From positions 1-64,000 of the forward strand of contig CAAFZX010000004.1 of assembly GCA_900767675.1 (NCBI GenBank): a stretch of DNA of 64,000 bases, given 5' to 3'. Shown in pieces: positions 45,701 to 55,401 of this stretch (positions are counted from its first letter, which is position 1; each line of letters starts with the position of its first letter). The notes under the pieces are model-generated. The model worked only from the letters and a program-made list of their open reading frames with translations, was not told the DNA's origin and did no database searches. The translations under genes and the position numbers were made by a program. The stretch comes from an uncultured Collinsella sp. (GTDB lineage: Bacteria; Actinomycetota; Coriobacteriia; Coriobacteriales; Coriobacteriaceae).

Positions 45701-48700
45701 CGAAATAGTATTCTCGGCGATTACGGAGTTGGTGATTTCAATCGATGATGGAGAGGTGATCTGATACTGCAAGTTGCCGAATATGCCACCAGAGTAATTT
45801 CCGTTAAGGGTCAGGCCTCGCAGCTCGACCCCATTGCAAATCAATCGCTTGGAAGCAACTTTCAGCTGTCCAACAATGCCGCCAGAGCACCCTTTTGATC
45901 TCAGATCGATATTCTTAACCTTGCAAGCATCGAACTTGAACACATCTCCGCCCGTAACGAACCCAGCGATTCCTCCGATCGATTCAAGGCCAGCCGCACC
46001 GATCGTCGTTTTTGAAGTGGAGGAATCGGACCCCGACACACAAAGCCCGTGCGCATACACGCTGTTTTCGACCTTGCCGATAAGACCGCCAACGCCCTCT
46101 GAACTGACCGCGGTAATTTTTACATTTTTGATAGTTGCAATTCCGTCAGCATTGACCTCTTTGTTCTTTGAATCTGGATTGACGTTGACACAGAACAGGT
46201 CGCCGTTAACGCCGAGCACTCCACCGGTTCGGGCGCTCGAACCCGTTGATGAAATCACCGAATCCTTGGCGATATCCATGTCTCTCGTTGTCCATACGCC
46301 GCCCTGTGAGTTGCTATTAAGTTTGCCAACAAAACCGCCGACGTTCTTGATTCCCAAAACGGTCATGCCGCTATACGAGCAGTCGTATAGCTTGACCGGA
46401 GATGGCTGCTTCGTCGTTTGGTCCACCATGAAGGTTGTGTCATTCTTGTCGGTCTTGCGGCTTCCGTAGCCGGAGGCTCCCAGCAGGCCACCGACATTGT
46501 TGGGCCCTTCCACTTTGCTGTTAGTCATGACGACGGTGCCGTATTTGCCATAGCTCTCAAGCGAGCTCGAGTTTGCCGTAGTGCCTGCAAGTAGGCCGAC
46601 ACCGACCTCACTAGCGGTGTTCGGCGGAGTCACTGCGGTATTGTTGTCGCCGGTAGCGATTTCGCTATATTTCTTGTAGCTCAACGAAATATTGCAGTCG
46701 TCAAATTTTAGGTTCTGGACTGTGTAGCCGCTATTGCCTGTGGCAGCAGCGCTGTCCGTTGCCTGGGTGCCGATGCTCCCCGATACTTTTTCCGAAGTGT
46801 ACGCTACCGTGCCGAAGAGGGCTCCCACTCCGGTGAGTTTGTAGTCGTCGTCGGCGTATTCCTTGATATCGTATGGCTTCTTCTCGCCGCCATCGCTACC
46901 GTTGCTGCCAACCCTTATGGTCGCTCCGTTGCCGTTGATGGTCGCGATGAGCGGCACGATGCGGTCGCGGTCGGCGCCCTTATTGGATGCGCACGCGTTG
47001 GAGTAATAGCGGCCCGAAAGGCCCGTGTAACCCGTGCCGTAAGGCGTCATGTCATAGTCAATTTTCTTATTAGCTGTGTCCACTAATTGCAAATCCATGC
47101 CCGACGCCTGCGCGGCGCAGATGTTGCCCGTCTGCCACGTGGCGTATTTCGACACTAGATAGGGAGAGTTTACCTTGGAGCCATCGGTCTGGTCGAGCGC
47201 GCCAGTGTCTTGGCTGCCCGGGCTCAGCGAGTCGTCCTTAGTTGCAATGGCAAAATCCCTCGCCGCGCTCGCCGGCTGGCCGACATTCTTATAACTCGCA
47301 TTACGCACCTTGCCGTAATTCTGGTTGCCAAACTGATATTTGGTTTTTGTCGACGTACTGCCGCCCAGATATGCGAACGACCCAGCATACGTACCGTATG
47401 AATCGTTGGTTGTTTTCGTATTCGCCGAACCACCAGCCGCGCCGCTGCTGATGATGGCCGAGAGCACGAGCAGGCCCTGCGAGTCCTTGACCTTCGTGGT
47501 TATGGCGAGGTTGTTCGTGGTTCCGCCGCCCCTATAACGACCCTGTGTATCACCCGTCTCGATGCATTTCGTATCCTTAGTGTCCAGATTGTTCACCTTG
47601 TAATTGCGGCCAGTGTTGTCCAGGTCCTGAGCCCCTTTTGCAAGCTCGCTGAACGCATAGCCGTCGATTACACGGCCAACATATGGGTTGTCGTAGAGAG
47701 AAGCGCCGGCGTTATGCCACTTGTTGAGCGCGCCGCTCACGTTCGAGGAGTTGCGGAAGATAACACCGCCACCCGCAATGGCACCCACATATCCGCCAAC
47801 GGGCACAAGGTGTGCGCCTTTATCGCCAGCCGTACCCGCAACGCTAAAGCCACCGCTCGCGCTCACCGACACGCCATCGATGATATTGTCGCCGCCCATG
47901 ATACAGCCGATCACGCCGCCAAAGAACGCACCCGGCACACCGGAGGCATCTACTTTCTCATGCGCAATAGAGGCTGCCTTGCCCGAGTATTCAATGTTCA
48001 GGCTACTCACAACGCTACCGTAGCTATACCGAATCAAGCCCGCAAGCTTGCTCGTTTCTTTAGCGTTGTTAATCTTGATGGTCGCTTGCGCAGTCGCCTG
48101 CGACGAGCCCCTCAGATTGCCAACGATAACGCCGCGGAACGGGTAACCCTTATTACCCAAACCCTGGAAATCGGCAGTGTCGAGCTCTAGCGTGTCGATG
48201 CTTTCTCCCTTATCATTCACCGGCTCGATGCTGTAGTAGGCGCTCTGGAGATAGCTATGCATCGTCGCGTCATCAAGCGTGTCCTTGGGGTCGGTGGTGT
48301 TATTCCCCGTCTTCTTCTCCCAAGTTTTTTTCGCCTGATTATAGACGTAGGTGATTTCGCTATCGGTGCTACCGCCATTGCGACGCTGGCACAGCTGCTC
48401 CTGGTCTTTGGCAATTGTAACTTCCCAGCCGTCTCCTGCATTCTGGGTATTGATGTACCTGGCAACCGTGTTGAGCTCGGAAGCCTTGGTTATAGCATAG
48501 GGATCACCATAGGTGCCGCAGCCCACTGTGAGTTTGGGCACACGCTGGTTTACCTTAATCTCGTGATACTGGACGTTGTCTTCGTTTGCCTTGCCCTTTT
48601 TCACATACGGAAGATAGTCGCCGAACTGCGGAGCCTTGCCTGTCTTATCCGCTATCTTGTTGTCAACGGTCACCAGGTTGTCATCGGTCCCATAGCCGTT

Positions 48701-51700
48701 CTCATCGTAGTACCAGAGCTGCTTGCCGGGGTACTCACCCTCCGAGTCAATCTCGCTACCGAACGTGACCTTGTTTTTACTCTGATCAGTATTCTGATCT
48801 GCCTTAAAAAACGTATAGACCGCGGAGCCCGTCTTGCCCTCGCCGTAGCCGAAACTCTCGAGCAAGCTTGCACGAGTAAAAATGGTATTGTTCGATGCGC
48901 TCGGCACACTAATTTGATTGAATGTTGCTGTCACCTGATCCGCCGCGCTGCCCACGCCAAGTTTGCCAAATAGCGATGTCGCCGCCTTGGTGTTGCTTGC
49001 GTATCCGGTGGTCGTGATGTTCTTCGCACTCAGGTCCACGTAGGTTTGCATCTCATTTATGAGCAAAGGCATATAAGCATTAGCACCCGTGGCCTCGCTA
49101 GCACCGTCGACGGTCAAATTGTTGAGCGTAAGACCGTCGATCGAAATCTTTCTAATTGTGGTGGTCGTGCCGTTGCTAGACCCATACACGTAGCGACACA
49201 CCAGCGCACCCGAAGAGCTTCCGCCCGCGGCGGTAATATCATTATTGCTTTTCTCGTCATTGACAACAGGCCCAATAGTGCCACTCAAAGTGACAGTATT
49301 CACCGTAAGATCGCCGTTTGCTACAGTTCGAAAAAGACCGCAGTGCATGTTCTCGTGCTGGGTAGCCTTCGAGTTGGACTTGTTGCCGTTCTGCTCGGCC
49401 TTGATGTTGGAGTAATGGAAGGTGATGGTCGCATTATTAACCGTCACCTTTCCGTTCGGCTGGGTGGGATAGTAGCTATAGCCCACCAAATTAATATCGA
49501 CGCTTTTGCCGCTTCCGCCGCCGATGGTTACGGCGTCTTTGAACGCTTGTGGCACAATCATCGGGCGAATTGCGGCTGGCGCATAACGGTAAGCAGACCA
49601 TAAGAGCAGCTTTCCCGCCGTATCAATTTGAGAGATGGCGGAGCCACCTTGTCCAACCTCCGTATAGGCCCTGTCTAGATTGTAGTAATAACGGGTCTTG
49701 CCGTTAGTGTTGTGACTTAGACCGAAAGTCGAGCGGTTTTGATAACTGTTATCGTTTTCGGAAGCGCCGCTCATGTCTAGCGTATCGGCCTCGGTGTGTA
49801 GCGAGACGACCGTATTCCACTCGGCGTCCATGAGCTTGCTGCCGGGCTTTACACCATTGCCGACCCATTCGTCGAAGGTCTTCACATTGGAAGCATTAAT
49901 GTTAATGCCTTCAACCTTATAGGCAGTCTTCCACGGGGACTTGTCCTCCAAGTACAGGCCTGCGTACTTCTCGACTCCATACGTTGAAGTGTTGTCCACC
50001 TTGCAGCCACGACCAACAAGTACGCCGAGCGTCGTGGCGGCGCCAGCCTTGATGGTCGTACCCGAAAGGTCAATGGCATGGCCGCCGATAATCCAGTGGC
50101 CGCTTGCGGCATATACGAGGCCGCCGAGCTCTTCAGCATTATTTGCGGTGATCTTCGCATTGTTTGTCTTCAAGGCATACGTATCGTCGCTGTTGCTCTT
50201 GGCGGTATCGCCAATTGTGACATTCGCATTGCCCCAGCTGTAGCCCAGAAGGCCACCCGCACCTTTCCTCTTGTCTCCATTCTGGCCCACGGTCATTTCA
50301 AATGAGTCAAACGAGAGCCCTGTGATGTTGACGGTTTTCACGTTGATCTTCTTTTCAACGTTTCCCTGCTTGCCCTGCGCGATACAGCCGATAAACCCAC
50401 CGACCTGGGCAATCTTTTTGCTTGACGCACTTTCCCCAGCCGCAATCGAGCTGCCAACCGTGATGCCCGACGCGTTGATTGTTACGGCTGTGTCGCCCAC
50501 ATAACCGACGACCCCACCGATTCGAGCGCTGCCTTTAAGGGTATTATTGCCCGTGCTAATTGGCGCCTTTGCCTGGGTGTTGTTCGTAAACTCGACCGTG
50601 CCGGCGCCTGTTATGCTACCTGCAATACCGCCAATGTTGACATTGTTGCCGAACGTGTCGCCGCAGGTAATCTTTGACACACATGTAACGCCACTGAGCG
50701 TTACAGTGCCCTTGATGGTCGCCGCAAGCGAGCCGGCGTCAACGGCCAGACCGTTATCGAAGTTCATAACGCCATTGATGGTGAGGTTGTTTACCTTCGC
50801 GCCGCCACCAATGGCATCGAAAAGGCCCATGCGGCTGTGGCGATAGATCTTGCCATTGCCTTCAGACGAATCGCTTGCGCCGAGATCAACGTCATTGCGT
50901 GTACCGTAAGGTTCGCCAATCGCCAAGGTAACGGTTTGCTGGTTTCCTTCGACAGTACCTCCAAAGGTATTAACCTGACTGGCCCCATCGCATGAAAGGC
51001 CCTCAAGACCCGTACCCCGCAGGTCAATGTTGGAAGCAATTGAGAAAGTATTCCTGCTACTACCATACCAATTTTTAAGGCTGTTGCCTGTGCCGATACC
51101 GAATACCCCGCCAAAGTAGCCGTGTGTTTGAACCGTCATGGCAACGCATGCAAATGTGTCCGCATCTTTAATAACGTATGTACCCGACTTCCCGTCACCA
51201 TCTTGGGACCGAAGTTGATGACCCCAAGAATAGCCCGCATAGTCGCCAGCATCTGGAGCATCTTTCAGGTTGCACAACGGCTGATAAAAGGTGTCCTTAT
51301 CAAGTTTAATAAGATCCTTGCTGAGCTTGCCCTTCTCTCCGGTTAGACGAATGACCTGGTTATAGGTCAGGTCATCGATCTTCGCCGCGGCGGGGCGCTT
51401 GTAAAGCCAATAATTATTGTTCGTCGTCTCAGCATCCGAGCCTGAACCCAAAGCAAATACCAATGGGGCGCATCCATCCAGGGATCTAAGAATTTGGTTG
51501 GTATTACCGTTGGTGTCGAGCTTGCACTCAGTCAAATTTGTAGTCCCACGCAAACGCAAAACACCGTTCCATGCCGAGCCCACAATTCCAGCACCACATA
51601 CGATTGATTTATCGGTTGTAACGCGAACGTCCCCGCAATCCAAAACTCCAAAACGCGAGCGTCCGCCCACGCTATAGCCGCTATCCAGGGCGCCAACAAC

Positions 51701-53479
51701 ACCGCCAAAGCCGCAGTTCTTTCCAGTAGTATTCGGAGAATGACATGTGACACCTGCGCCGTCAACGATTACAACGCCTCCAGTGTTGGCGCTCTTTGCC
51801 ACCCAGCCGACCAGGCCTCCTGCCAGTCGTGGCGCGACACCGCACGTAGCATCGACCGAGCAACGTTCGCCCGCATCATTCGTCTTTATATGAAGAGTAT
51901 TGTTCGACGTGCTGGTGCTGGTCATATCTTGAACTCTACCGACCAGACCGCCATAGATGGAGTTGGAGCCCTCCACCAGCTTGCTGGTATACGAGCCACC
52001 CGATATTGTGACATCGCCGTTCGTTGTATCCAGAAGACCAAACACACCACCTGCTGCGCCTGCGTCATCGCTTTGACCAAGATTCACGCCCGCGCCCGTA
52101 TCGATTTGGTCGTTGTTGGCAAACTCAACCGAACTTGCAAAACTTACATCGCCGATGAAACCGCCGGAGCTTTGACTGCTCGTATTGCCGACGTTGGCAG
52201 GACAGGTGAACTTCTTGTTGTCCGTGCCGAGCGTGAGCTTGGTCGCCTTACCGATGAGGCCGCCGCTGGCAGCTTTGCCGATGACGGTGAATTTAGAGAG
52301 GTCAATCTGGTTGCTGAGGGAAACCGTCACACCATCCTTGCAGAGGCCGATGATGCCACCGGCACTGGACTTGGCATCGGTCGTCTTGATGGTCGGCGTG
52401 CCCTCATAAGTTGCCGGAAGGCCCTCAAGCTTGTTGATGGTAAAAGAGCCCGACGCAACGGTATTCACAAGCAGGCCAATGTTGCCCTTGTCAGAACAGA
52501 TGTTCACCGCGAGGGGCTTATTGCCATCGGTCGCATACGTCGCGTCGAGCGTAAGGTCCCCCGAGACCTCACCAAGCAGCGGGGAGGCGAGTGTCATAAT
52601 GTTCGCGCTGGAATTCGTGCTGCCGACCGTGACGTTCGCCTTCAGCGTTTGTCCGCCGCCTGCGATCTTCGCTGCCACGATGGGCTGGGCGTCCGCGCCC
52701 TTCCATGTCACCGCGACGGTGCTATTGGCACCAGTGAGCACAATGTTGTTGAAGAGAGTCCTCTCTACCGAAAGCGTGCTGCCATTAAGCTCAAGCGAAC
52801 CCTTGAACGGAGCACTATCGGCTCCGAATCCCTGAAAATCATTGGAACCGCTCAAATCAAAGCTTGCGCCCGACAAGCCGCCCCTTGTAATAACCGCGTT
52901 CTGATAAACAGAGGGATTGGTCTGCGAAATCTTGATGAGATCGCTGCTTTCGTTGAACTCGATCTTCGTAACGGAGCCGTCTTCCCCAGTAGTAATGCCC
53001 GTGACACCGCCTTCCCTCAGATCCTCAACCGTGTTGTACTTATACTTGACATCCGCCTGGGCATCAACATCTGCGTCCGCGTCATCCGCCTGCTCCTCAT
53101 CAGTGGCGCTGTCACCGACAGTCGCACCGTCTTGAGACGCATCACCCTCCGTTGAGACATCGCCACTGATGGCTCCGTCGGTCGTGGAATCCTGCGATCC
53201 GTCGGCGTTGGTAGAACCGTTGCCGCCCTCGGTAGCACCCGCATCGGCGCCCGGAGTCGTCGCGGCATCATCAGATGTAGCCTGGTCGGCATTTTCCAAA
53301 GCGGTGGCCACGGCATCCTGTACGGAGCGTGCCGTGTGGCCCGCGGCGCGCGCGGCGGAGACGGACGCCTCCATCACGGCGTCGAGCTCTTGCGCGAACA
53401 CCTCTGTGGAGGGCGCGAGCGCCTGGAAAATCATGATCGCAGTCAGGCATGCGGTTGTTATGCGCTTTGCCGTTCTCAT
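42707..53479 (-). CDS. Giant secreted surface protein with GLUG-like repeats (3590 aa)
   Basis: A 3590-residue protein. Residues 1-30 are a signal peptide (basic start, hydrophobic core, cleavage after VFA). Residues 60-150 are an acidic, Asp/Thr/Gly-rich disordered stretch. Residues of roughly 150-2650 carry at least twenty GG-hydrophobic-x-G elements (GGIIGLC, GGLIGKA, GGFIGDV, GGLVGRV, GGVVGYV, GGIVGQL) typical of GLUG-like beta-solenoid adhesin repeats. The last 900 residues are beta-rich segments. There is no LPxTG motif and no C-terminal membrane segment; the chain ends INTGGIQHGSTTN. Its attachment is therefore unexplained, perhaps through the three membrane proteins encoded upstream. 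AGGTAGG precedes the ATG. The coding DNA is visibly lower in GC than housekeeping genes nearby. Role as adhesin or surface layer is inferred. Confidence 0.75.
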   Translation of the reverse strand: MRTAKRITTACLTAIMIFQALAPSTEVFAQELDAVMEASVSAARAAGHTARSVQDAVATALENADQATSDDAATTPGADAGATEGGNGSTNADGSQDSTTDGAISGDVSTEGDASQDGATVGDSATDEEQADDADADVDAQADVKYKYNTVEDLREGGVTGITTGEDGSVTKIEFNESSDLIKISQTNPSVYQNAVITRGGLSGASFDLSGSNDFQGFGADSAPFKGSLELNGSTLSVERTLFNNIVLTGANSTVAVTWKGADAQPIVAAKIAGGGQTLKANVTVGSTNSSANIMTLASPLLGEVSGDLTLDATYATDGNKPLAVNICSDKGNIGLLVNTVASGSFTINKLEGLPATYEGTPTIKTTDAKSSAGGIIGLCKDGVTVSLSNQIDLSKFTVIGKAASGGLIGKATKLTLGTDNKKFTCPANVGNTSSQSSGGFIGDVSFASSVEFANNDQIDTGAGVNLGQSDDAGAAGGVFGLLDTTNGDVTISGGSYTSKLVEGSNSIYGGLVGRVQDMTSTSTSNNTLHIKTNDAGERCSVDATCGVAPRLAGGLVGWVAKSANTGGVVIVDGAGVTCHSPNTTGKNCGFGGVVGALDSGYSVGGRSRFGVLDCGDVRVTTDKSIVCGAGIVGSAWNGVLRLRGTTNLTECKLDTNGNTNQILRSLDGCAPLVFALGSGSDAETTNNNYWLYKRPAAAKIDDLTYNQVIRLTGEKGKLSKDLIKLDKDTFYQPLCNLKDAPDAGDYAGYSWGHQLRSQDGDGKSGTYVIKDADTFACVAMTVQTHGYFGGVFGIGTGNSLKNWYGSSRNTFSIASNIDLRGTGLEGLSCDGASQVNTFGGTVEGNQQTVTLAIGEPYGTRNDVDLGASDSSEGNGKIYRHSRMGLFDAIGGGAKVNNLTINGVMNFDNGLAVDAGSLAATIKGTVTLSGVTCVSKITCGDTFGNNVNIGGIAGSITGAGTVEFTNNTQAKAPISTGNNTLKGSARIGGVVGYVGDTAVTINASGITVGSSIAAGESASSKKIAQVGGFIGCIAQGKQGNVEKKINVKTVNITGLSFDSFEMTVGQNGDKRKGAGGLLGYSWGNANVTIGDTAKSNSDDTYALKTNNAKITANNAEELGGLVYAASGHWIIGGHAIDLSGTTIKAGAATTLGVLVGRGCKVDNTSTYGVEKYAGLYLEDKSPWKTAYKVEGININASNVKTFDEWVGNGVKPGSKLMDAEWNTVVSLHTEADTLDMSGASENDNSYQNRSTFGLSHNTNGKTRYYYNLDRAYTEVGQGGSAISQIDTAGKLLLWSAYRYAPAAIRPMIVPQAFKDAVTIGGGSGKSVDINLVGYSYYPTQPNGKVTVNNATITFHYSNIKAEQNGNKSNSKATQHENMHCGLFRTVANGDLTVNTVTLSGTIGPVVNDEKSNNDITAAGGSSSGALVCRYVYGSSNGTTTTIRKISIDGLTLNNLTVDGASEATGANAYMPLLINEMQTYVDLSAKNITTTGYASNTKAATSLFGKLGVGSAADQVTATFNQISVPSASNNTIFTRASLLESFGYGEGKTGSAVYTFFKADQNTDQSKNKVTFGSEIDSEGEYPGKQLWYYDENGYGTDDNLVTVDNKIADKTGKAPQFGDYLPYVKKGKANEDNVQYHEIKVNQRVPKLTVGCGTYGDPYAITKASELNTVARYINTQNAGDGWEVTIAKDQEQLCQRRNGGSTDSEITYVYNQAKKTWEKKTGNNTTDPKDTLDDATMHSYLQSAYYSIEPVNDKGESIDTLELDTADFQGLGNKGYPFRGVIVGNLRGSSQATAQATIKINNAKETSKLAGLIRYSYGSVVSSLNIEYSGKAASIAHEKVDASGVPGAFFGGVIGCIMGGDNIIDGVSVSASGGFSVAGTAGDKGAHLVPVGGYVGAIAGGGVIFRNSSNVSGALNKWHNAGASLYDNPYVGRVIDGYAFSELAKGAQDLDNTGRNYKVNNLDTKDTKCIETGDTQGRYRGGGTTNNLAITTKVKDSQGLLVLSAIISSGAAGGSANTKTTNDSYGTYAGSFAYLGGSTSTKTKYQFGNQNYGKVRNASYKNVGQPASAARDFAIATKDDSLSPGSQDTGALDQTDGSKVNSPYLVSKYATWQTGNICAAQASGMDLQLVDTANKKIDYDMTPYGTGYTGLSGRYYSNACASNKGADRDRIVPLIATINGNGATIRVGSNGSDGGEKKPYDIKEYADDDYKLTGVGALFGTVAYTSEKVSGSIGTQATDSAAATGNSGYTVQNLKFDDCNISLSYKKYSEIATGDNNTAVTPPNTASEVGVGLLAGTTANSSSLESYGKYGTVVMTNSKVEGPNNVGGLLGASGYGSRKTDKNDTTFMVDQTTKQPSPVKLYDCSYSGMTVLGIKNVGGFVGKLNSNSQGGVWTTRDMDIAKDSVISSTGSSARTGGVLGVNGDLFCVNVNPDSKNKEVNADGIATIKNVKITAVSSEGVGGLIGKVENSVYAHGLCVSGSDSSTSKTTIGAAGLESIGGIAGFVTGGDVFKFDACKVKNIDLRSKGCSGGIVGQLKVASKRLICNGVELRGLTLNGNYSGGIFGNLQYQITSPSSIEITNSVIAENTISGQHSGGISGDGKGIYKLVNVLIDSNKFNASNKQGVLFGDTATNTMYALYAAGLDVKPGEGKSNKDLPALMNVDWNNKVEDVNKKSYIAFADYDDTLTAPDTTLYSDEVNEDGSQKTAEDASPYVTTRPVSSIAVRSSANDVTDRYLFGDGANVGTAATIKTQAGTNIAGRYTYNNIGGRNDAGEYRSTADSFNAKTSIGKFNSNNSDGSKRVADDRDFDTLVLSGGDTTTVESYLNIVTNGGYSDAKRLNPATKSGAEHVTATTEVFTLDASKRFVRDTTATPTISVRGNGTSAMSFSVSGTDWDNEKGRFTLLTVTFTEAGQSYKVQVPIIVKRMLETDFTATYIEGSNFKAANYSERGKDAHVLISSGESMTGLLTWTYNQAYGTPTEYGWNTYLASGGAMKPLQKEVTFKGDKGKGTLPKGTQLTLVDKANNNKEYHYTVPDGGATSVKLTDFEDAVGVKYVEPWLSETFGVTVSETGTWVVAANVTEATAKVGGTYYRPKTKADTDANKQTFTLSVPNEKPKSEDFYLVVRTPNGSVGVNGWTATAFGNSDLNTRINYKLRPDNSKDGNQNTASTYSIASNYTHSLVDNESGTNQMTMSGTTYPLYMDVSDTITFDEQEYTSSDALYYQLDSSLVNYEGGNAAGAHGYPTGTLGTYSFYVKVGDNYYAPHASTENDKTKWVWEKTTAEDPCAATGVWTADGTDMKLTLADANLGAIDLSGIREIAKEHDKEFTITMKASLTMTEPACQAGIITSQKSGNDKYTKPNYRAYLSTHADTLSTSSNSAYNAGGAGYYRADVGSSTIALVASQKSQLGINIDDLKSADVEIALVGTYDFSKLSGADAMISSADTVTYTLSLQQRQDDGSYKKVDGIGSYITEARSDKLGAASLSTDGASYVFTDSKGDGGTFATRDDSSLAFAHRFRVKVNMDVEGEKKQTYANYRLVLTANMMTGGKVIDAPVNVSNLDGYAHSDYVTYTLARINTGGIQHGSTTN

Positions 53480-53547
53480 CTGGTCCTACCTCGTTCTATC
53501 TCATGCCCCGTGCGGGGCTCAAAATCTATGTTTGCGGCTCGTTTCGG

Positions 53548-54579
53548 CTAGTTCTTCGCGGGCGAACACGAAACGCCAATGCCTCCAAAGCTGGTCGGCT
53601 TCGAATTGTCCTTCCGGTAAAAGGTAATGATTTCCGAGCCGGGAGATGCGTCGTATTCGACCGAGTATGTGCCCGAGTTGCTGCTGATGGTCGCCTGCTT
53701 GTCACCGTTTTTGTGGTTCGTCGTAAAGAACGGATCGAGCTCGACTCCGTCTCGCCACGTGAGCTCTACCTTGGTCGTAGCGCCCGTAACGGTCACGCGA
53801 TAGTTGTAGGCATCGAATTTGTCGACATTCGTATCATCCGAATTCTTATCGACCCACTCGCCCGAAACGCCCGAAGCCGTAACTTCCGCACGCTCGGCGG
53901 GCGCAATCTTGGCCGCGAGCAGCTTAAGGTTGGTGCCGGGACTATTGGCACCGACCCTGGCCTTAACAAGGAAGGACGCCTTATTGAGGTCCGTCTTGGC
54001 AAACGTAACCGTGTAGGTATACATCGTCGCCTTGTTGGCGGGAAAGGAAAGGTTGACCGTGTCGCCTGCCGTCAACTCGGGCGTACCCTTGATACTCCAA
54101 TTGCCTTCCACGCCCTCTGGCGTCACGCTCAGCGTCGCGTTGACATCCTTGTCGTTAACCTTGTTCTTGTCGCCCAGCAGATGGTTGTAAATGTGGAAGG
54201 TAAAGGAGCAGGTATCCTTACTCGTGTCGACAATGATGGTGTTCGTGGCGATTTCCCCATCCGCCACCTCATTCGTATAGCCCGTAAGCATGTCCGAGGC
54301 AAACAGCGCCTGCGACGTGCCCGAAACGACAACCGACTTAAGAAAATCGCCGCCCAAAAACGCCGTGTAGGTAAGGTAGGTGCCCGTCGCCATCACAACA
54401 ACGCACAGCAGCACCGCGACTGCCCACAGGCGTTTGCGTGCTTTGGAACCCAGGCAAAACGGGCGCTTACGGCGGGAGGGCTCGACAGGAGACGCTTGCT
54501 CAGGCGCAGCCGTCCGATCCGGCTGGTCGCAAACCAAGTCCTCGGCATTATCGAATTGTTTGTTCTTGTCCTCTGTCAT
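53548..54579 (-). CDS. Single-pass membrane protein with extracellular beta-rich domain
   Basis: A 343-residue protein: an acidic then Arg/Lys-rich cytoplasmic tail (1-50), one membrane segment (about 51-76, WAVAVLLCVVVMATGTYLTY), and an extracellular domain rich in beta-branched residues, Asn and Thr with several Val-Thr-Val strands. There is no cleavable signal. It is the third gene of the operon, with GGAGG before the ATG, and is followed by the giant gene. I do not recognise a family with certainty; the layout recalls TasA/camelysin-like fibre proteins, but no key motif confirms that. Confidence 0.6.
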   Translation of the reverse strand: MTEDKNKQFDNAEDLVCDQPDRTAAPEQASPVEPSRRKRPFCLGSKARKRLWAVAVLLCVVVMATGTYLTYTAFLGGDFLKSVVVSGTSQALFASDMLTGYTNEVADGEIATNTIIVDTSKDTCSFTFHIYNHLLGDKNKVNDKDVNATLSVTPEGVEGNWSIKGTPELTAGDTVNLSFPANKATMYTYTVTFAKTDLNKASFLVKARVGANSPGTNLKLLAAKIAPAERAEVTASGVSGEWVDKNSDDTNVDKFDAYNYRVTVTGATTKVELTWRDGVELDPFFTTNHKNGDKQATISSNSGTYSVEYDASPGSEIITFYRKDNSKPTSFGGIGVSCSPAKN

Positions 54580-54600
54580 GTGACGTCCTCCCTTCCTGCG

Positions 54601-55401
54601 TTAATTGCTGCTTGCGCTGCGAGCGATTAGGTAAACCATGTCGGTCTCTTTAATGTTTGAAACCTTGGTGTTGCCCTCGGTTACGATGCCCGGATTCCAC
54701 GTGCATTCGATGATGAAGTTCGTGGCATCGTTGGCCTTTTTGGTCTCTTCGTTGTAACCGTCGAGCTCGCTCTTTGCGAACTTGTGGTACCGGTACAACG
54801 GACGAGCGTTTTCCTGAACGTTTTTGTACTTCTGGTAAGTGGGGTCGTTTTCTTCGAGGTCCTTAGCCAGCGAGGCATCGCCGGCCGTGGCAGGGTTAAT
54901 CAACTCAAAGGAGATCGCCTCGGGCTGTCTGGTCCACGCATACCTATTACCAGCGCTATCCAGACCGGCCACATCGCCTGTGCCCGACGCCGTCGTATCT
55001 TCCACCTTGTACACCTTAATATCGAGGCCCTTGATATTGGTGGTATTTGCCACCTGCAACTCAAACGCCTGACCGCCATCGTTGTTCTCGTTGTTGCTCT
55101 TTACGCAAAATGAGCGTCGAACAGACACGGTGCCGTTGGAGTTTTTCACATCGCCACGCGTCTCGTCATACGAAATCTCGATGGGCTCAATGCTCGTCTG
55201 ATTGGGGCCCATAATCTTGAGCTTTGCGGGCGTTTGAATCTTGCCCACCGTGGACAGGCTTTTGCCGTTTACGAACCATGTCATGGTTAGGCCGATGATA
55301 AAAATGATGGCGGCGAGCAGCACCAAAACCGCGAGGGTCTGTGCGCGGTGGTTCTCGACCCAATCGTGGGCGGCAGTCATATGTGCGCGGATGTTATCCA
55401 T
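54601..55401 (-). CDS. Single-pass membrane protein of the surface operon
   Basis: A 266-residue protein. A short cytoplasmic tail precedes one membrane segment (about 21-46, TLAVLVLLAAIIFIIGLTMTWFV). The extracellular part begins NGKSLSTVGKIQTPAKLKIMGPNQTSIEPIEISYD and is beta-rich with many Asn and Thr. AGGAGGG lies before the ATG. It overlaps the upstream gene by 8 bp, so the two are translationally coupled. The pattern of membrane helix, short linker and a strand like VGKIQTPAKLKIMG is shared in outline with the other two small proteins of the operon, suggesting paralogous pilin- or fibre-like subunits. No family is firmly recognised. Confidence 0.6.
   Translation of the reverse strand: MDNIRAHMTAAHDWVENHRAQTLAVLVLLAAIIFIIGLTMTWFVNGKSLSTVGKIQTPAKLKIMGPNQTSIEPIEISYDETRGDVKNSNGTVSVRRSFCVKSNNENNDGGQAFELQVANTTNIKGLDIKVYKVEDTTASGTGDVAGLDSAGNRYAWTRQPEAISFELINPATAGDASLAKDLEENDPTYQKYKNVQENARPLYRYHKFAKSELDGYNEETKKANDATNFIIECTWNPGIVTEGNTKVSNIKETDMVYLIARSASSN

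Noticed and set aside
51740..53155. Long plus-strand frame of 471 codons opposite the giant gene start
   Set aside because: Antisense shadow of the minus-strand gene; the product is low-complexity and Arg/His/Ala-rich without motifs.
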